Shown here in pieces: positions 25,565-37,179 of a DNA stretch of 64,000 nucleotides. The stretch is from assembly GCF_004770475.1 (NCBI RefSeq), contig NZ_RQHK01000005.1, positions 62,001 through 126,000 on the forward strand, given 5' to 3'. The notes under the pieces are model-generated. The model worked only from the letters and a program-made list of their open reading frames with translations. It did not search any database and had not been told where the DNA came from. Both the position numbers and the translations under genes were made by a program. Source of the DNA: Leptospira mtsangambouensis (GTDB lineage Bacteria; Spirochaetota; Leptospiria; Leptospirales; Leptospiraceae). How positions within the stretch are numbered: position 1 is the stretch's first letter; each line of letters opens with the position of its first letter.

Positions 25565-26614
25565 ATGGAAAAAATCAAAGTTGGAGTCCTGGGAGCAACA
25601 GGTTCCGTCGGTCAAAGATTCATTCAACTTTTGGAGAATCACCCTTATTTCACGGTGACTCATTTGGCAGCTTCAGAAAAAAGTGCCGGCCAAACTTATG
25701 GTGAGGTAATGAAATCTCGTTGGAAGATTTCATCCGATATCCCTGCTTATGCAAAAGACATTATCATTACTTTACCAAATCCCGAAGTGACCAAGGGCGT
25801 GCAACTTGTGTTCAGTGGTCTGGATGCATCGATCGCGGGAGAAGTGGAAACTGCTTATGCAGAAGCAGGAGTGATGGTTCTTTCCAATTCAAAGAACCAT
25901 AGAATGGATTCGAATGTCCCAATTCTTTCTGCGGAAGTGAATGCCCATCATTTGGATGTTTTACAATTCCAAAAGACAAAAGGTAAAATCATTACCAATT
26001 CCAATTGTACGATTATGGGAGTTACCATCTCATTAAAACCTTTAATGGATGCTTTTGGTTTAAAGTCTGTTATGTTATTTTCCATGCAGGCAATTTCGGG
26101 AGCGGGTTACCCTGGGGTTCCCACCATGGATATTCTTGGTAACGTAGTTCCTTATATTGGTGGAGAAGAAGACAAAGCAGAAATCGAACCACAAAAATGT
26201 TTGGGGACTGTGAAAGATGGGATCATCCAATCGGCCGATTTTAAAATTTCCGCCCATTGCAATCGTGTCCCGGTTTTTGATGGCCATACCGTTTGTGTTT
26301 CTGTTTCTTTTGATAAAAAACCAAAAAAAGAAGAGATTCTTAAGGTTTGGGCCGATTTTCAAGGGGAACCACAGAAATTGGGATTGCCGTTTGCACCAAA
26401 CCCGGCTATTCTCTACCGCGAAGAAAATGATAGGCCTCAACCACGTCTGGATTTAGAGACTGGGAGAGGGATGACAACGGTTGTCGGAAGGCTAAGGGAA
26501 GATCCAATTTTGGATTGGAAATGGGTAGTACTTTCGCATAACACGATTCGAGGTGCTGCTGGAGCTGCCATCTTGAATGCAGAGTTATTGTATAAGAAAG
26601 GATTTTTTAACTAA
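25565..26614 (+). CDS. asd: Aspartate-semialdehyde dehydrogenase
   Basis: 349 residues. The N-terminal NADP-binding [10 protein letters not shown] (residues 9-18) and the catalytic Cys148 in NSNCTIMG are clear. [14 protein letters not shown] near residue 230 fits the substrate-binding part. Sequence style and length fit the archaeal/fungal-type Asd subgroup. The enzyme reduces aspartyl phosphate to aspartate semialdehyde, feeding lysine/diaminopimelate, threonine and methionine synthesis. AAGGAA precedes the ATG. Confidence 0.95.
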   Translation: MEKIKVGVLGATGSVGQRFIQLLENHPYFTVTHLAASEKSAGQTYGEVMKSRWKISSDIPAYAKDIIITLPNPEVTKGVQLVFSGLDASIAGEVETAYAEAGVMVLSNSKNHRMDSNVPILSAEVNAHHLDVLQFQKTKGKIITNSNCTIMGVTISLKPLMDAFGLKSVMLFSMQAISGAGYPGVPTMDILGNVVPYIGGEEDKAEIEPQKCLGTVKDGIIQSADFKISAHCNRVPVFDGHTVCVSVSFDKKPKKEEILKVWADFQGEPQKLGLPFAPNPAILYREENDRPQPRLDLETGRGMTTVVGRLREDPILDWKWVVLSHNTIRGAAGAAILNAELLYKKGFFN

Positions 26615-26630
26615 GGAATTTACTACGTAA

Positions 26631-28631
26631 ATGTTAGATCCCAGCCTCCCGGAATTAAAAGTAATGGATTACACTGCCTGTCTGCAAAAAGTACAGGCTA
26701 TGGATTCGCGGGGGGACTTTTCCTACAAAGGGATCTATAAAGTTCTACTGGTGATCTTTGAGTGGACTGATAAGTTTTTACAAAACAAAGTTTTGCCAAA
26801 CGTAGAACAAATTGAACGTGATAGCTCCATTGATCGTGATCGAACAGAAAACTATGTGATCGATCTTAGTTACAAACAAAACCCTGCAATCATCAGAAAA
26901 TTAAATGTTTTGGAATTTCATCCGAATGAACCAGGGGATCCTGAAAATCCAAAGACCTTTATCAAACACAACACAGTATTTGCAAGACCAACGACCTCGG
27001 ATGGGGGAACTGCTTTCCGTTATGCACTGGGACTCAATGAACTTTCTACGGCAGCCATCAAAGGATGGTTCAATGAAAAAAGAAAGTATGTTGGAAAAGA
27101 AAAGATGCGGAAAGTTATCAAGGCGGCTGTTGATTCCAATCGTTTGTTTGATACCTATGCATCTACAGAAATTGGAAACTTATTTCAATGCCCTTATGAC
27201 AAAACAAAAGTGCAAAAGGATGCAACGATTATCATCCATTTGAAACCAATTTTGAAACAATTGGTGGATGATAAGATTTTGTTTTTTTTCCGAAATGATT
27301 CTGCATCTAGACCTGCAAACAAAAGTGTATTTTTGTATAACAAACCTTCTGAGATTGCAGATCGTTATGATGGTTACATTGATTATACGAAAAACACAAT
27401 TTATCCAGCTCTAAAAAATTTAGGAGTTATGGGTGAGGTCACTGAAGATTCTTGGAATTCTCCTCGTAACCTTTTAATAGAGATTAAAGGATACATGAAT
27501 GATTCTTATGGAGACCAAAAAACTCTGATAGAAGAGTGTTTGGTGTTAAATGAAATTATTGAAAAAGATAAAGAAAGAGAAGAAAAACAAAAACGCAAAC
27601 AACAAATCGATGATTTGATGGCTTTTCTTGCTGAGGCTGGTCGAATTGTAGAGGTGAATTTGCTTCGTGTCAGCGGGGAACCGTTGACAGATGAATTTCG
27701 GGCATCACTTCTTTCACAACCAGAACTTTTGTATACTGAGTATGCGGATAACAAAATTTATAATGAATTTATCTTGCACAAGTCCTGTATTCCGCAGGCC
27801 ATTGAGTCTGCAAAACGAACTTTCCAAATCAAACATTCTGATTTAGAAATTCGAGTTTTAAATCAAATGAATGTGACTCTTCATTTGAATGATGAAAGCC
27901 CAAAACGTTTGTTGGAAGAGATCGAAGCACAAAGTTTATTTCAATTCCTCCCATTTTTTACAAGGATTTGGCGTATGATAATGGGCAGTATGACTGTTCA
28001 TAAATTTGAAATTCCGCCCATCAAAGCACGTTTGCAGCAACAATTAAACAAGGATTTGGCGGGCCAAAAAGCCAAGAAGATATCACAAGAAAAAGAACGT
28101 TTGGTAAAAGCTCGTTTGAAAGACCGAGAAGAGGCTGAAAAAGATGCTGAAAAAAAATCCAAACAATCACAGCAGGTTGCTGCTTCTACTTCTGGTTTTA
28201 ACGGTGGAGAAGAAGATTCTGAACCGGTCAAACAAGGAAGCCCGGAAGAAGAAAAAAAATGGAAAGAGTCCATTGAATCTATCATTCGTATTTTGGATGA
28301 AGCCTGGGAGTTCGGTGTGTATCCGGATCGAGAATATGTACTTTCTAAATTAAATGGAAAGTTTACTGAAGAAAATTTGATATTTTTCTTAAAGAAATTT
28401 GGCGGAAAAGAAATCTATAGTTTCCCAATTCGAAATCAAAGGGAAAAGTTCCCTTGGCCGATTCTTGTATCGACTGGGTATCTAAAAAGACATGGCAAAA
28501 AACTTTTGGACAAAGTGTCTGCTGAAAGTGACCGCCAACGAAGCGAAAAATTTCCAAACCAAGAGAAATTTGACATTGCGGAATCGCAATTAGACTTTCT
28601 GAATAGAATCTTACCTCGGTTGAAACCATAA
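26631..28631 (+). CDS. Large cytoplasmic protein of unknown function
   Basis: 666 residues without signal peptide or membrane segment. The N-terminal 330 residues look globular and include [16 protein letters not shown] near residue 133. The middle has charged helices, and residues about 470-510 form a Lys/Glu-rich coiled coil. The C-terminal region (about 540-666) looks like a small helical domain. It lies between asd and pyk in the same direction with short gaps. I do not recognise the family. Confidence 0.75.
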   Translation: MLDPSLPELKVMDYTACLQKVQAMDSRGDFSYKGIYKVLLVIFEWTDKFLQNKVLPNVEQIERDSSIDRDRTENYVIDLSYKQNPAIIRKLNVLEFHPNEPGDPENPKTFIKHNTVFARPTTSDGGTAFRYALGLNELSTAAIKGWFNEKRKYVGKEKMRKVIKAAVDSNRLFDTYASTEIGNLFQCPYDKTKVQKDATIIIHLKPILKQLVDDKILFFFRNDSASRPANKSVFLYNKPSEIADRYDGYIDYTKNTIYPALKNLGVMGEVTEDSWNSPRNLLIEIKGYMNDSYGDQKTLIEECLVLNEIIEKDKEREEKQKRKQQIDDLMAFLAEAGRIVEVNLLRVSGEPLTDEFRASLLSQPELLYTEYADNKIYNEFILHKSCIPQAIESAKRTFQIKHSDLEIRVLNQMNVTLHLNDESPKRLLEEIEAQSLFQFLPFFTRIWRMIMGSMTVHKFEIPPIKARLQQQLNKDLAGQKAKKISQEKERLVKARLKDREEAEKDAEKKSKQSQQVAASTSGFNGGEEDSEPVKQGSPEEEKKWKESIESIIRILDEAWEFGVYPDREYVLSKLNGKFTEENLIFFLKKFGGKEIYSFPIRNQREKFPWPILVSTGYLKRHGKKLLDKVSAESDRQRSEKFPNQEKFDIAESQLDFLNRILPRLKP

Positions 28632-28635
28632 AATT

Positions 28636-30069
28636 ATGCCTGCTATTGAACAACTAAGAGCTCGAAAAACAAAAATCGTTTGCACCATTGGTCCTGCGAC
28701 TGCCTCCAAAGAAATGATCCGAAGTTTAGCTTTGGCTGGGATGAACATTGCACGAATCAATATGAGCCATGGAGATCATGAGTTTCATAGAAAAATCATT
28801 CGTATTATTAAATCTCTCAATAAAGATGAATTACACAAACACCCAATTTCGATCCTTCTTGATACGCAAGGGCCGGAAATTCGAACGGGAGATGTACAGA
28901 ACGATCTCCACTTAAAAGTTGGGGAGACTTTTACATTTCATATCATTCCAGGAATGGAAGCGGAAGCACAAAGTGTTTTTGTGAACTATCGTGATATAGT
29001 AAAAGATTTGAAAGTTGGTGATAAGGTTACTGTTGATAACGGGCTTATCAACTTGGCAGTACAAGAGATCCGTGAAAATGAGCTCGTTTGCACTGTGTTA
29101 GATGGTGGAAAACTTGGGTCAAGGAAACATATTAATTTACCGGGGATCCGAGTCAATTTACCTTCTATTACTCCTAAAGACTTAAAAGATATTCTTTTTG
29201 GTTTGGAAGAGGATATTGATTTTGTGGCTTTATCGTTTGTTCGTTCCCAGGAAGACGTGATCCAATTGCGTGGGATCATTGATGAAAAAAATCACCATGC
29301 ACAGATCATTGCAAAAATTGAAGACCAAGAAGGTTTAAAAAACCTTGATGCTATCATTAGAGAGTCTGATGGAATTATGGTGGCACGTGGGGATTTGGGA
29401 GTGGAGATTGAAATCGAAGAGCTCCCGATTGTCCAAAGAAGGATCATCAAACGTTGCCAAGAAGAAGGGAAACGTGTCATCGTTGCTACTCACTTGTTGG
29501 AATCTATGATCCAAAATCCTTCTCCTACTAGAGCGGAAGTCACTGATGTTGCCAATGCAGTGTATGAAGAAGCTGATGCGATTATGTTATCTGGTGAAAC
29601 CGCAATGGGGAAATTTCCAGTCAGATGTGTGGAGATGTTGGATAAAATTGCACGTCGTATGGAGATGTCGATTAACCTTGGTCTTGCGGCCCAACGAAAA
29701 CCAAAAGACCAAAAAGAAGAGATGGCTCGTTCGGCAGCAAATTTAGCTGATTCCATGCAGGCACATGCTATCATTGCAATCACTCGTCGGGGAATCACTG
29801 CCAATAACTTGGCATCCTTTCATCCCAAATACCCGATTGTCCATGCATTTACAAATATGACATCAGTTAGGCGAAAGCTTTGGCTGACAAGAGGTGTGAT
29901 TCCTTATCGTGTGGATTTTTCTTCTGATCCTGAAAAGACAATCAAACTTGCCATCCAAACTCTTGTGAATAATGGATACCTCCAAATGGGAGAAAAGGTA
30001 GTCATCCTTTCCGATATCATCGCTGGGGAAGACCGAGTCGAAACCATCCAAGTCCGCGAAGTTAAATAA
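28636..30069 (+). CDS. pyk: Pyruvate kinase
   Basis: 477 residues, normal length. Motifs in order: [14 protein letters not shown] near residue 36, [12 protein letters not shown] near 74, the active-site Lys region [21 protein letters not shown] and the signature around [11 protein letters not shown]. It catalyses the last ATP-forming step of glycolysis. The ATG lies 4 bases after the stop of the unknown gene. An ATHLLESM segment replaces the more common ATQMLESM. Confidence 0.97.
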   Translation: MPAIEQLRARKTKIVCTIGPATASKEMIRSLALAGMNIARINMSHGDHEFHRKIIRIIKSLNKDELHKHPISILLDTQGPEIRTGDVQNDLHLKVGETFTFHIIPGMEAEAQSVFVNYRDIVKDLKVGDKVTVDNGLINLAVQEIRENELVCTVLDGGKLGSRKHINLPGIRVNLPSITPKDLKDILFGLEEDIDFVALSFVRSQEDVIQLRGIIDEKNHHAQIIAKIEDQEGLKNLDAIIRESDGIMVARGDLGVEIEIEELPIVQRRIIKRCQEEGKRVIVATHLLESMIQNPSPTRAEVTDVANAVYEEADAIMLSGETAMGKFPVRCVEMLDKIARRMEMSINLGLAAQRKPKDQKEEMARSAANLADSMQAHAIIAITRRGITANNLASFHPKYPIVHAFTNMTSVRRKLWLTRGVIPYRVDFSSDPEKTIKLAIQTLVNNGYLQMGEKVVILSDIIAGEDRVETIQVREVK

Positions 30070-30074
30070 CCTTA

Positions 30075-31496
30075 ATGTTTTTTCGGAATCTGATTTCTGT
30101 GTTGGTAGTAATATCAACATGGATATTCATTCCACTGTATGCTGAAGAAAGAAATTCCGATGTACCTGAATGGCTTGGTGAATTCAAAAAATTAGACGAG
30201 AAGGAACTGGCCAAAAAAAAAGAAGGGTGGTATGCCACTGGTCTTCCGCAGTTTGGGAATGACGCCGTAAATGGATCAGGTCTGGGAATTCTTGCCAATA
30301 TTTTCTATAACGGTACCAAAGCTGATTCTTCCTTTAAATACACTCCTTACGAACATATGTTCAATGTGGGGGTGTATAGAACCAATCGTGGAACTCAAAA
30401 TAATTATTTAGCTTGGGATGCTCCATATTTTGCGGATACCGCATTTCGTTTGAGAGCTTACGTAGGACATGACGCTAGTTTCTATAACCAATATTTTGGT
30501 GTTGGAACTGAAAGTTTAGAACCACTTTATTATAAAGATAGAAATGTGGATGGAAGTCGTATCACTCGCAATGCTACATACTCCGATTTTGAGAATGCAA
30601 ATTCATATACTCGCAATCGTGGTCCGGGGAAGGAATTTACATCGAACCAACATTATCACGATTATCAATTTGATACAACATATGGACAATTTGCCGCAGA
30701 CAAAACAATTTTTCAGGTTTTCAGAGTTTGGGGAGGAGTTGAGTTTTCTAAGAATACTGTTAGGCGGTATGACGGAACATCAACCGAAGGTCGGGAGCCC
30801 CTTACCAACTTGCGAGTCCCTGCAATTGAAGATAGTTCTAAATTAACTGAGGATGCGAGTTCAGGAAAAATTATTGGCCTACATGGCGGAAATTTGAACT
30901 ACATCCGTGCTGGGATTGCTTATGATACGAGAGATTATGAACCAGATCCAGACCGAGGTTGGCTCATTGAATACAATATTAATAAAGCAGAAAGAGTCAT
31001 CGGATCTGATTTTGGTTACATCAGACATTTTGCACAGGCGAAAAATTTTTACCAACCCTTCCCGAAACTTTTCGAAGAGTTTGTCATCGCGCAACGTGTA
31101 GCACTCACAAAGATTGAAGGAGAAGTCCCTTTCTTTGAATATCGTTATCTTTTTTCTATCGATGGTCCATTTGGTGCACTCGGTGGACAGAACACTCTTC
31201 GTGGGTATAGGCAAGAACGCTTTTTTGGTCCAGTGATTGGATTTTATAATATTGAATTACGGTACCGGGTGGGGAGTTTTTCGTTATGGGATCAGTTTTT
31301 TCAACTAAGCATTGTTCCATTCTATGATGTGGGTCGAGTTTGGGACAAACTTCGAGATGTGAATACGCTGAATTATAAACATGCACGTGGGATTGGTTTA
31401 CGACTCGTTTGGGATCAGGCAACCGTGATCTTACTGGACTATGCTTATTCCAGAGAGGACAAATTGTTTTATATTGATATTGGCCATACGTTTTAA
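30075..31496 (+). CDS. Omp85/surface-antigen-like outer-membrane protein
   Basis: 473 residues with a signal peptide (cleaved near residue 23, ending PLYAEE). The body is beta-strand-like with many aromatic and alternating residues. LGGQNTLRGYRQERFFG near residue 372 matches the conserved substrate-like motif of the Omp85/D15 beta-barrel, and the protein ends in DIGHTF, a barrel-type terminal strand with C-terminal Phe. There are no POTRA domains, so it resembles the barrel-only branch. It starts 5 bases after pyk; the gene pair is probably incidental. Confidence 0.8.
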   Translation: MFFRNLISVLVVISTWIFIPLYAEERNSDVPEWLGEFKKLDEKELAKKKEGWYATGLPQFGNDAVNGSGLGILANIFYNGTKADSSFKYTPYEHMFNVGVYRTNRGTQNNYLAWDAPYFADTAFRLRAYVGHDASFYNQYFGVGTESLEPLYYKDRNVDGSRITRNATYSDFENANSYTRNRGPGKEFTSNQHYHDYQFDTTYGQFAADKTIFQVFRVWGGVEFSKNTVRRYDGTSTEGREPLTNLRVPAIEDSSKLTEDASSGKIIGLHGGNLNYIRAGIAYDTRDYEPDPDRGWLIEYNINKAERVIGSDFGYIRHFAQAKNFYQPFPKLFEEFVIAQRVALTKIEGEVPFFEYRYLFSIDGPFGALGGQNTLRGYRQERFFGPVIGFYNIELRYRVGSFSLWDQFFQLSIVPFYDVGRVWDKLRDVNTLNYKHARGIGLRLVWDQATVILLDYAYSREDKLFYIDIGHTF

Positions 31497-31608
31497 ATTT
31501 TCTTATAAGGTTTCGCTGAAGATCACCGAATGATCCATTCATAACCACCACGGTTTGGAATTTTAAAAAATCACCAATTAAGTATATAATAGGATCCCAA
31601 CAGAAAAT

Positions 31609-33317
31609 TTATTTTTGTGTCGAGAGATAACCTGAAAAAAAATCAAGGGAGCGATACAACTGATAATCTGGAAGGAGATTTTTATCATTATCAGATTTGA
31701 CTTTTTGTCCAAATGTGCCATTCTGTTCAATCCATTGGCTGATGGATGTGATATCTAATCTCTGGTATTTTTCTTTCGATTCTGTCGTTGAATTGATTTG
31801 TACATTGTTCTTGGCATCAAATAGGTTATGGTCCAATTCTTTTCGGTCCGAAACCCAAACGTTTGGTGTAATTCCTGTTTCATGAAATTTTTTACCATTG
31901 GGAAGGTATAAAAAACTAGAGGCTATTTTGATAAGTGAGTTTTCTTCGCCAGAAACTTTGTTTAAAACATGTACAAGCCCTTGACCCGTAGATTTAGATC
32001 CAAGTATAATTCCGCGATGGTAATGTTGGATTACACCTGCAATTAGCTCAGAACCTGACCCGGTATTTTCATTTATCAGAACAACCAACGGTAAATCCGT
32101 AATCGACGATTGATTTGCATAAACCATACTTGGAGATGTTCTAGAGGATTGTGTAGTTACCAACAATCCATTTGGAATTAACATCCTCATACATTCAATG
32201 ATTTGGTCTAAAAAACCTCCTGGATTATTGCGAAGGTCTAAAACGAAACCATGGATGTTGATATTTTTATTTTTTGCATCTTCCATTAAGGTGAAATAAA
32301 GGTCTTTAATCATTTCAGTGGCACTGGATTGATTATTCTTAATAAATCCAGATACTTTAATGTAAATGAAGTTAAATTTCCCAGTCCAGATTTGACCTTC
32401 TACTATTTTCTGATCTGACGGTTTGTTTTCTTTTAAAGGAACTTTGAAACTATATTTTTCATTTTGATTTCGTAGTATGGAAATTTCGATAGTTTCGCCA
32501 ACTTTACCTTTAAGCATTCGATTTACAGTTTGGATTGATAAGTAGCGAATAGGTTCCCCATTGATGGTAATCAGTTCGTCTTCATTCTGAAGTCCAATCT
32601 CTTTCAAAAAAGAAGTTTCTTGTAAGAGAGTGATGATCTTTCTTTTGGACTTTGTCTCTTTGAGAGGGATTTCAATCGATATAATTGTTTTTGGTCGTAA
32701 TAGATCTCCGTATTTCTCATAGATCATTAAACTAGAACCTAAAAATGAAGAAACGTATCCTTCCGATGCAACAAATTGAATTTCATCCCATTTGATCCTA
32801 TCTGTATTCGTTAAGCTTAATGCTTCATTTTGTAAATATAGAATTTCCATAACGGATTCTAAAAGGTCTTGTGAAAAAGGTATTTTTGTAAATTCTTCCT
32901 CTAGTTGTGAGGCAACAGAATCAGATTGCATTTTTGGATTTTCAAAATTTGGATTCCGAATGATGATTAAATCAGATAACTCCCTGTCGTGAATGATATC
33001 CCCTTGGATGGAATCTTGGAATCTTGGAATTTGGCATAAAAAGATTTTGGCAAAAGGATTTGGTGACCGAAGGATTCCGTAGCTATGATGGCAGCTTTTT
33101 GAAAGGCTTTGGGTTTGTTTAATTCTTCTGGATAAAGATATGTTTTTGCCATTTGTTTTTTGATCTCAGAAATTTGTTTGGAGTAATGGTATTTTTTTTC
33201 CACTGTCGCAGACAGTATTTCTGGATTAGGGCTTTGTTTTGGACTTTGGCAAAATGAGAAGATGAATAAAAATAGAAATGAGAATACAATTTGAATGAAA
33301 GTGGAAAAAGTTTTCAT
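31609..33317 (-). pseudogene. S41-family C-terminal processing protease, frameshifted
   Basis: Two leftward frames together give one protein. The 5' part, from ATG 33317, has a lipoprotein-like N-terminus (hydrophobic, first Cys at residue 23) and runs to a stop at 32967. The 3' part reads from about 33000 to 31609. It contains a PDZ domain and the S41 catalytic region NTGSGSELIAGV with the Lys in GSKSTGQG. The break lies at an 8-base tandem duplication (33011-33026). Removing one copy restores the frame as KFQDSIQGDIIHDREL. The intact gene would be a secreted or lipid-anchored protease. It could be a true mutation, a phase-variable tract or a sequencing artefact. Confidence 0.85.
33011..33026. 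repeat. 8-base tandem duplication causing the frameshift
   Basis: GAATCTTG occurs twice back to back (33011-33018 and 33019-33026). The second copy shifts the S41 protease frame by 8 bases; one copy alone gives a continuous frame. Confidence 0.9.
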
Positions 33318-33445
33318 CGATACCAAGCCATAAGTTAGTGAATGTGTTATGTATGTAAGATTTTTACAATGACTGCAAAGAAAAGGAAGGGTGTCAATGG
33401 AAGAAATTGACGAACCGATTTCATACAATCGGCTCGTCAAAGGAT

Positions 33446-34183
33446 CTATTTCATTGGAACTTCAATCACGAGTAATTCCGATTTCACTTCCGCATGAAAT
33501 TTGTAATCTTCCTTTCCCCAATACCCAACGGCATCTCGTCGTTCCAGTAAAGTGTCTTCCACCTTTAATTTACCACTGATGAGAAAAGTAAAGATCCCTT
33601 GTCCAGGTGCATGGACGGAATAAGAGAGTTCTTTTCCTGGATCAAGTGTAGCCAATGAAAAATAAGCATCTTGGTTGATCCAGACCGCTTCTTCATCAAT
33701 AGGGGAAACGACTGTCTGGAATCGATTCACACGGCCTGCCTCCGAAAAAGTTTTTTGCGCATACCTTGGTTCAATCCCACCCACTTTTGGAAGGATCCAG
33801 ATTTGTAAAAAATTTACTTTCTTTTCGCTGCTATGATTGAATTCCGAATGTTGAATTCCTGATCCTGCAGACATGATTTGTACGTCTCCCGTACGGATGA
33901 TACCATTCGTACCTGTACTATCTTTATGGGCCAACTCTCCAAAGAGAGGGATCGAAACGATTTCCATGTTTTGATGAGGGTGTGTGCCAAACCCCATACT
34001 AGGTTCTACGATGTCGTCATTGAGTACGCGGAGTGCTCCAAAATTAGTTTTTTCGGGATTGTACCAATGACCAAAACTAAAGGAGTGATGGCTGTCCAAC
34101 CAACCGAAATTAACATGCCCGCGTTCTGTTGCAGGATGGATTTTTTTTCCTAAGGAATTGTTGTTGGGTTTTATTGTTTCCAT
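33446..34183 (-). CDS. Pirin-family protein
   Basis: 245 residues with the double-cupin pirin layout. The N-terminal cupin holds the metal ligands in GFGTHPHQNMEIV (about residues 61-73) and SGIQHSEFNH (about 110-120, with His and Glu/His ligands). The C-terminal cupin is shorter. Bacterial pirins of this kind include YhhW, which has quercetinase activity and binds iron or another metal. There is no ribosome site between the proposed promoter and the ATG, so the mRNA may be leaderless. Confidence 0.93.
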   Translation of the reverse strand: METIKPNNNSLGKKIHPATERGHVNFGWLDSHHSFSFGHWYNPEKTNFGALRVLNDDIVEPSMGFGTHPHQNMEIVSIPLFGELAHKDSTGTNGIIRTGDVQIMSAGSGIQHSEFNHSSEKKVNFLQIWILPKVGGIEPRYAQKTFSEAGRVNRFQTVVSPIDEEAVWINQDAYFSLATLDPGKELSYSVHAPGQGIFTFLISGKLKVEDTLLERRDAVGYWGKEDYKFHAEVKSELLVIEVPMK

Positions 34184-34188
34184 ATTGA

Positions 34189-34218
34189 ATAGTTTGATAT
34201 TAAACTATAATTTGTCAA
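34189..34218 (-). promoter_or_regulatory. Pirin promoter with MarR-like palindrome
   Basis: On the minus strand TTGACA (34218-34213) is followed by an AT-rich spacer. ATAGTTT/AAACTAT forms perfect 7-base arms at 34189-34208, covering the likely -10 (AAACTA, 17-base spacer). The start would fall at or next to the ATG (34183). Such TTTGATATTAAA-like palindromes suit MarR-type repressors; none is encoded next to it. Confidence 0.45.
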
Positions 34219-34291
34219 CCGACTTTCTTCTTTCAAGGAGTAAAAAAAGAAAATCACTTTCCATTCGTTTTCGTTTCCCGATCATCATCCT

Positions 34292-35872
34292 ATGTCGAGA
34301 ACTAGTTTAGAATCTATAAAAACAAAAAAAAACTGGGTGGAATTGGGTCCTGTGTATGTGAATCGAGTCAGGTTTCTTTTGGCGGGGTTCTATATCATAG
34401 CAACTCTTGGCTCTTATAAAACCTCCACTACATTACAAACAACAAGTTATTTAGTGGGGATCTCCTGTATGTTTCTGTATGGGGGCCTTCAAGCTTATTT
34501 ATTTAAGAAGGAAAAGTTAGGAGCATTATTCCCTAAGGTTCTCATCCTTATGGATATCACAGTTCTTTTTGCTGTCACTGCGTCTGGTCTTATGGGTGGT
34601 AGTGGGGTTGCCGCAGATTTAATCAAGTCTCCTACACTTTATGTGTTATATTATTTTTATGTTGTGTATTCTGCATTTTTATTTTCGAAACGAACACTTC
34701 TTATGAGTACATATTATTCTGCGTTTTGTTTGGTAATGATTTCCGTCATTGGTTATGGGCAAGGAGTTGAATTTAAAGAGATAGAAGGATTTCAAAGCCA
34801 AAAGAGTACGGTTGGAATCTCGAATGAAGTGTTTAAGATACTTTTTTTGATTTGTTTCGGATATTTAACTTCCGCGGTTTTGAATCTGTTAAACGAAATC
34901 AAAAATGAATCTGAAGAAAGACAAAAAATTGCGGAGTCGGAACGGGGCACCGCTGATGAACTAAATCGAAACTTGGTTCAAGTTGGTTCCGAACTATTTA
35001 AAACTCTAAAATCAATTCGTGAAATCACTACGGATTTTAATTTTCAAATTGAATCACAAGATAAATCGATCCACGAACTAACAGAATTTGTTTCTTCCTT
35101 TTCGGAAAGCATTCAATCTTCCGTAGACAATATTGGGAAACAACACAACCAAATCACTTTGTTGAATCATAAATCAGATACGTTGAAACTGAGCATTTCT
35201 GAAATTGGAACAGTTGTTGAAGAATTGAACTTTAATATGAGTGACTTTCAAGACAGGAGTAATGTACTTTCACATACCGTTCAGAACTTAGAAGAGAGAC
35301 TTCGATCGGTAAACGAATCCCAAAAGGAAGTGAGCGAAGTAAACGATATTATGGCTGAAATTGCAGATCGTACAAACTTACTTGCTTTGAATGCCTCCAT
35401 TGAAGCTGCAAGAGCAGGCGAACATGGAAGAGGATTTGCTGTTGTTGCCCAAGAAGTCGCGAAACTAGCGGAAAATTCAAATGAAAACGCCACTAAAATT
35501 AAAAAGATCATTACTAATTCCAATCGGTTCATTCAGGAAGGGACTGAACTTGCTTCTGTGTCCTTGAAACAAACAGAAACACTCCAATCCAAATATGAGC
35601 TTTTGAGCGGAGTGATTCGAACGGCAACAAATAAAATCAATTCTCAAAAAGACATCAACAACCAAGTTCTGGAATCATTGGATTTAATCGAATCGATCTC
35701 AAGAGAGTTGGATTCAGAATCAAAAGTTCTAAATCGGGATAAAGACCAGATGATCGCTGTTGTTCAAAAAATGGAAGAAATCAATAGGGAAGTTGTGATA
35801 AATGCTAGAAAAGTTGGCGAAAACACTTTAAGTTTGGAAAAACAAGCTGCTGATTTAGCTGCCGAGCAATAA
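34292..35872 (+). CDS. MCP-like receptor with polytopic N-terminal membrane domain
   Basis: 526 residues. Residues about 25-210 hold roughly six hydrophobic helices with short loops, so there is no large periplasmic sensor. The rest is a long coiled-coil signalling domain. Its conserved tip [33 protein letters not shown] begins near residue 356 and is that of methyl-accepting chemotaxis proteins. It should signal to CheA/CheW. No pentapeptide for CheR is evident at the C-terminus. No ribosome site is visible before ATG 34292. It is followed after 5 bases by the caspase-like gene, which is an unusual neighbour. Confidence 0.9.
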   Translation: MSRTSLESIKTKKNWVELGPVYVNRVRFLLAGFYIIATLGSYKTSTTLQTTSYLVGISCMFLYGGLQAYLFKKEKLGALFPKVLILMDITVLFAVTASGLMGGSGVAADLIKSPTLYVLYYFYVVYSAFLFSKRTLLMSTYYSAFCLVMISVIGYGQGVEFKEIEGFQSQKSTVGISNEVFKILFLICFGYLTSAVLNLLNEIKNESEERQKIAESERGTADELNRNLVQVGSELFKTLKSIREITTDFNFQIESQDKSIHELTEFVSSFSESIQSSVDNIGKQHNQITLLNHKSDTLKLSISEIGTVVEELNFNMSDFQDRSNVLSHTVQNLEERLRSVNESQKEVSEVNDIMAEIADRTNLLALNASIEAARAGEHGRGFAVVAQEVAKLAENSNENATKIKKIITNSNRFIQEGTELASVSLKQTETLQSKYELLSGVIRTATNKINSQKDINNQVLESLDLIESISRELDSESKVLNRDKDQMIAVVQKMEEINREVVINARKVGENTLSLEKQAADLAAEQ

Positions 35873-35877
35873 TATTG

Positions 35878-37179
35878 ATGAAATCAAAAATTCTAATATT
35901 CTTATTTTTGACTACTCCTGCGATAGTTGCCGCTGATGTCATACCCAAAAGATTTGGGTTTGTCGTGGGAGTCAGTGAATATAGGAATTTGACTTTAGGC
36001 GACCTAAAAACCGCAAAAAGCGATGCATTGGGAATGACTAAAATTTTATTTAGTTATGGTTCTTATAACCGCATCCAAACTTTAGTGCAAGAAGGTTCTG
36101 TTAATTCTACTCCAACGAAATACAATATTCTAACAAACTTTGAAGCGCTATTAAAAGAAACAAATCCTGATGATTTGTTTATCTTTTATTTTTCTGGTCA
36201 TGGTGTTGTAGATTATAACGATAAAGTATATTTACTCCCGGAAGATGCAAATCCGACAAATCCGTTTGAGTCAGGGATTGCGGTTGAACAACTTCTCGAA
36301 ATGACTCGAAAATACCAGTTGAAAAGAGTAGTCTTTTTCATTGATGCCTGTCGTAATCCAGAAGATGGAAAAGGGGAAGAAGGAAAAAAATATTTAGAAG
36401 CAGTTAGTTTTCGTGAGTCTGAAATTGTTTCTGTTTTTTATTCCACAAAAGTCGGATATTCTAGTTTTGAAGATCCAAAATCAGGATATGGGATTTTTAC
36501 AAAGTATCTCATTTATGGATTAGAAGGAAGAGCTGATTCCAATTACAATGGGGAAGTATCTTATTCCGAATTGTCAAACTATGTGATTTCTTCATTGAAG
36601 GAATGGTCCAAAACCAATCAGAAATTACAAAAACCTTATACAAAGGAATATGCGGAGAAATCGGAAGATACCATTCTCACATACGCTGTCAATCCTGAGA
36701 CATCTTTAACGGATGCACCTCTATTCAACCCTTACAATCCTACTTATGCATTTCGTTCCTTTTTGGTCCCCGGTTGGGGACAGTATGTTCGAGGTCAGGA
36801 AGAAAAAGGGAAAATTTATATGTCCATCTTTGCGTTAGGGGTTTTATACGCTGGATATCAGTACAATACCTATAGGCAGGACAAAGCAGCCTATGAATCT
36901 GCAGTAGGGTTCCCACCGAACCCTCGCATCGCAGAAACAGTGGCTCTCAATTATTATTTAATTGAACCTTACAGGCAACGGATGGAATCGTCCAGGGCTA
37001 ATTTGTCACAGGCTTTGACAGTGCTTCTCTTTCTCTGGTCGGCAAATGTGTTTGATTTTTATCTCTTGGGGCCCAATCCTAAGGAAAAGTCAGGTGTATG
37101 GCTTGATTTCAATTGGGAAAACCAAGGTTATATGGGAATTGATCGGGTTGGGAAGTTAGGATATGCGATGCATTTTTAA
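35878..37179 (+). CDS. Exported caspase-like (C14) protein with C-terminal membrane domain
   Basis: About 433 residues from ATG 35878 (a TTG at 35875 is in frame). A signal peptide (about 1-20, ending VAAD) precedes a caspase-fold domain with a His in YFSGHG (His108) and the nucleophile Cys in IDACRN (Cys158), the expected dyad order. After about residue 280 comes a segment with SFLVPGWGQYVRGQ and two hydrophobic stretches, like DUF5683-type tails. Substrate specificity and role are unknown. Its stop overlaps the next gene's start by 17 bases. Confidence 0.82.
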   Translation: MKSKILIFLFLTTPAIVAADVIPKRFGFVVGVSEYRNLTLGDLKTAKSDALGMTKILFSYGSYNRIQTLVQEGSVNSTPTKYNILTNFEALLKETNPDDLFIFYFSGHGVVDYNDKVYLLPEDANPTNPFESGIAVEQLLEMTRKYQLKRVVFFIDACRNPEDGKGEEGKKYLEAVSFRESEIVSVFYSTKVGYSSFEDPKSGYGIFTKYLIYGLEGRADSNYNGEVSYSELSNYVISSLKEWSKTNQKLQKPYTKEYAEKSEDTILTYAVNPETSLTDAPLFNPYNPTYAFRSFLVPGWGQYVRGQEEKGKIYMSIFALGVLYAGYQYNTYRQDKAAYESAVGFPPNPRIAETVALNYYLIEPYRQRMESSRANLSQALTVLLFLWSANVFDFYLLGPNPKEKSGVWLDFNWENQGYMGIDRVGKLGYAMHF

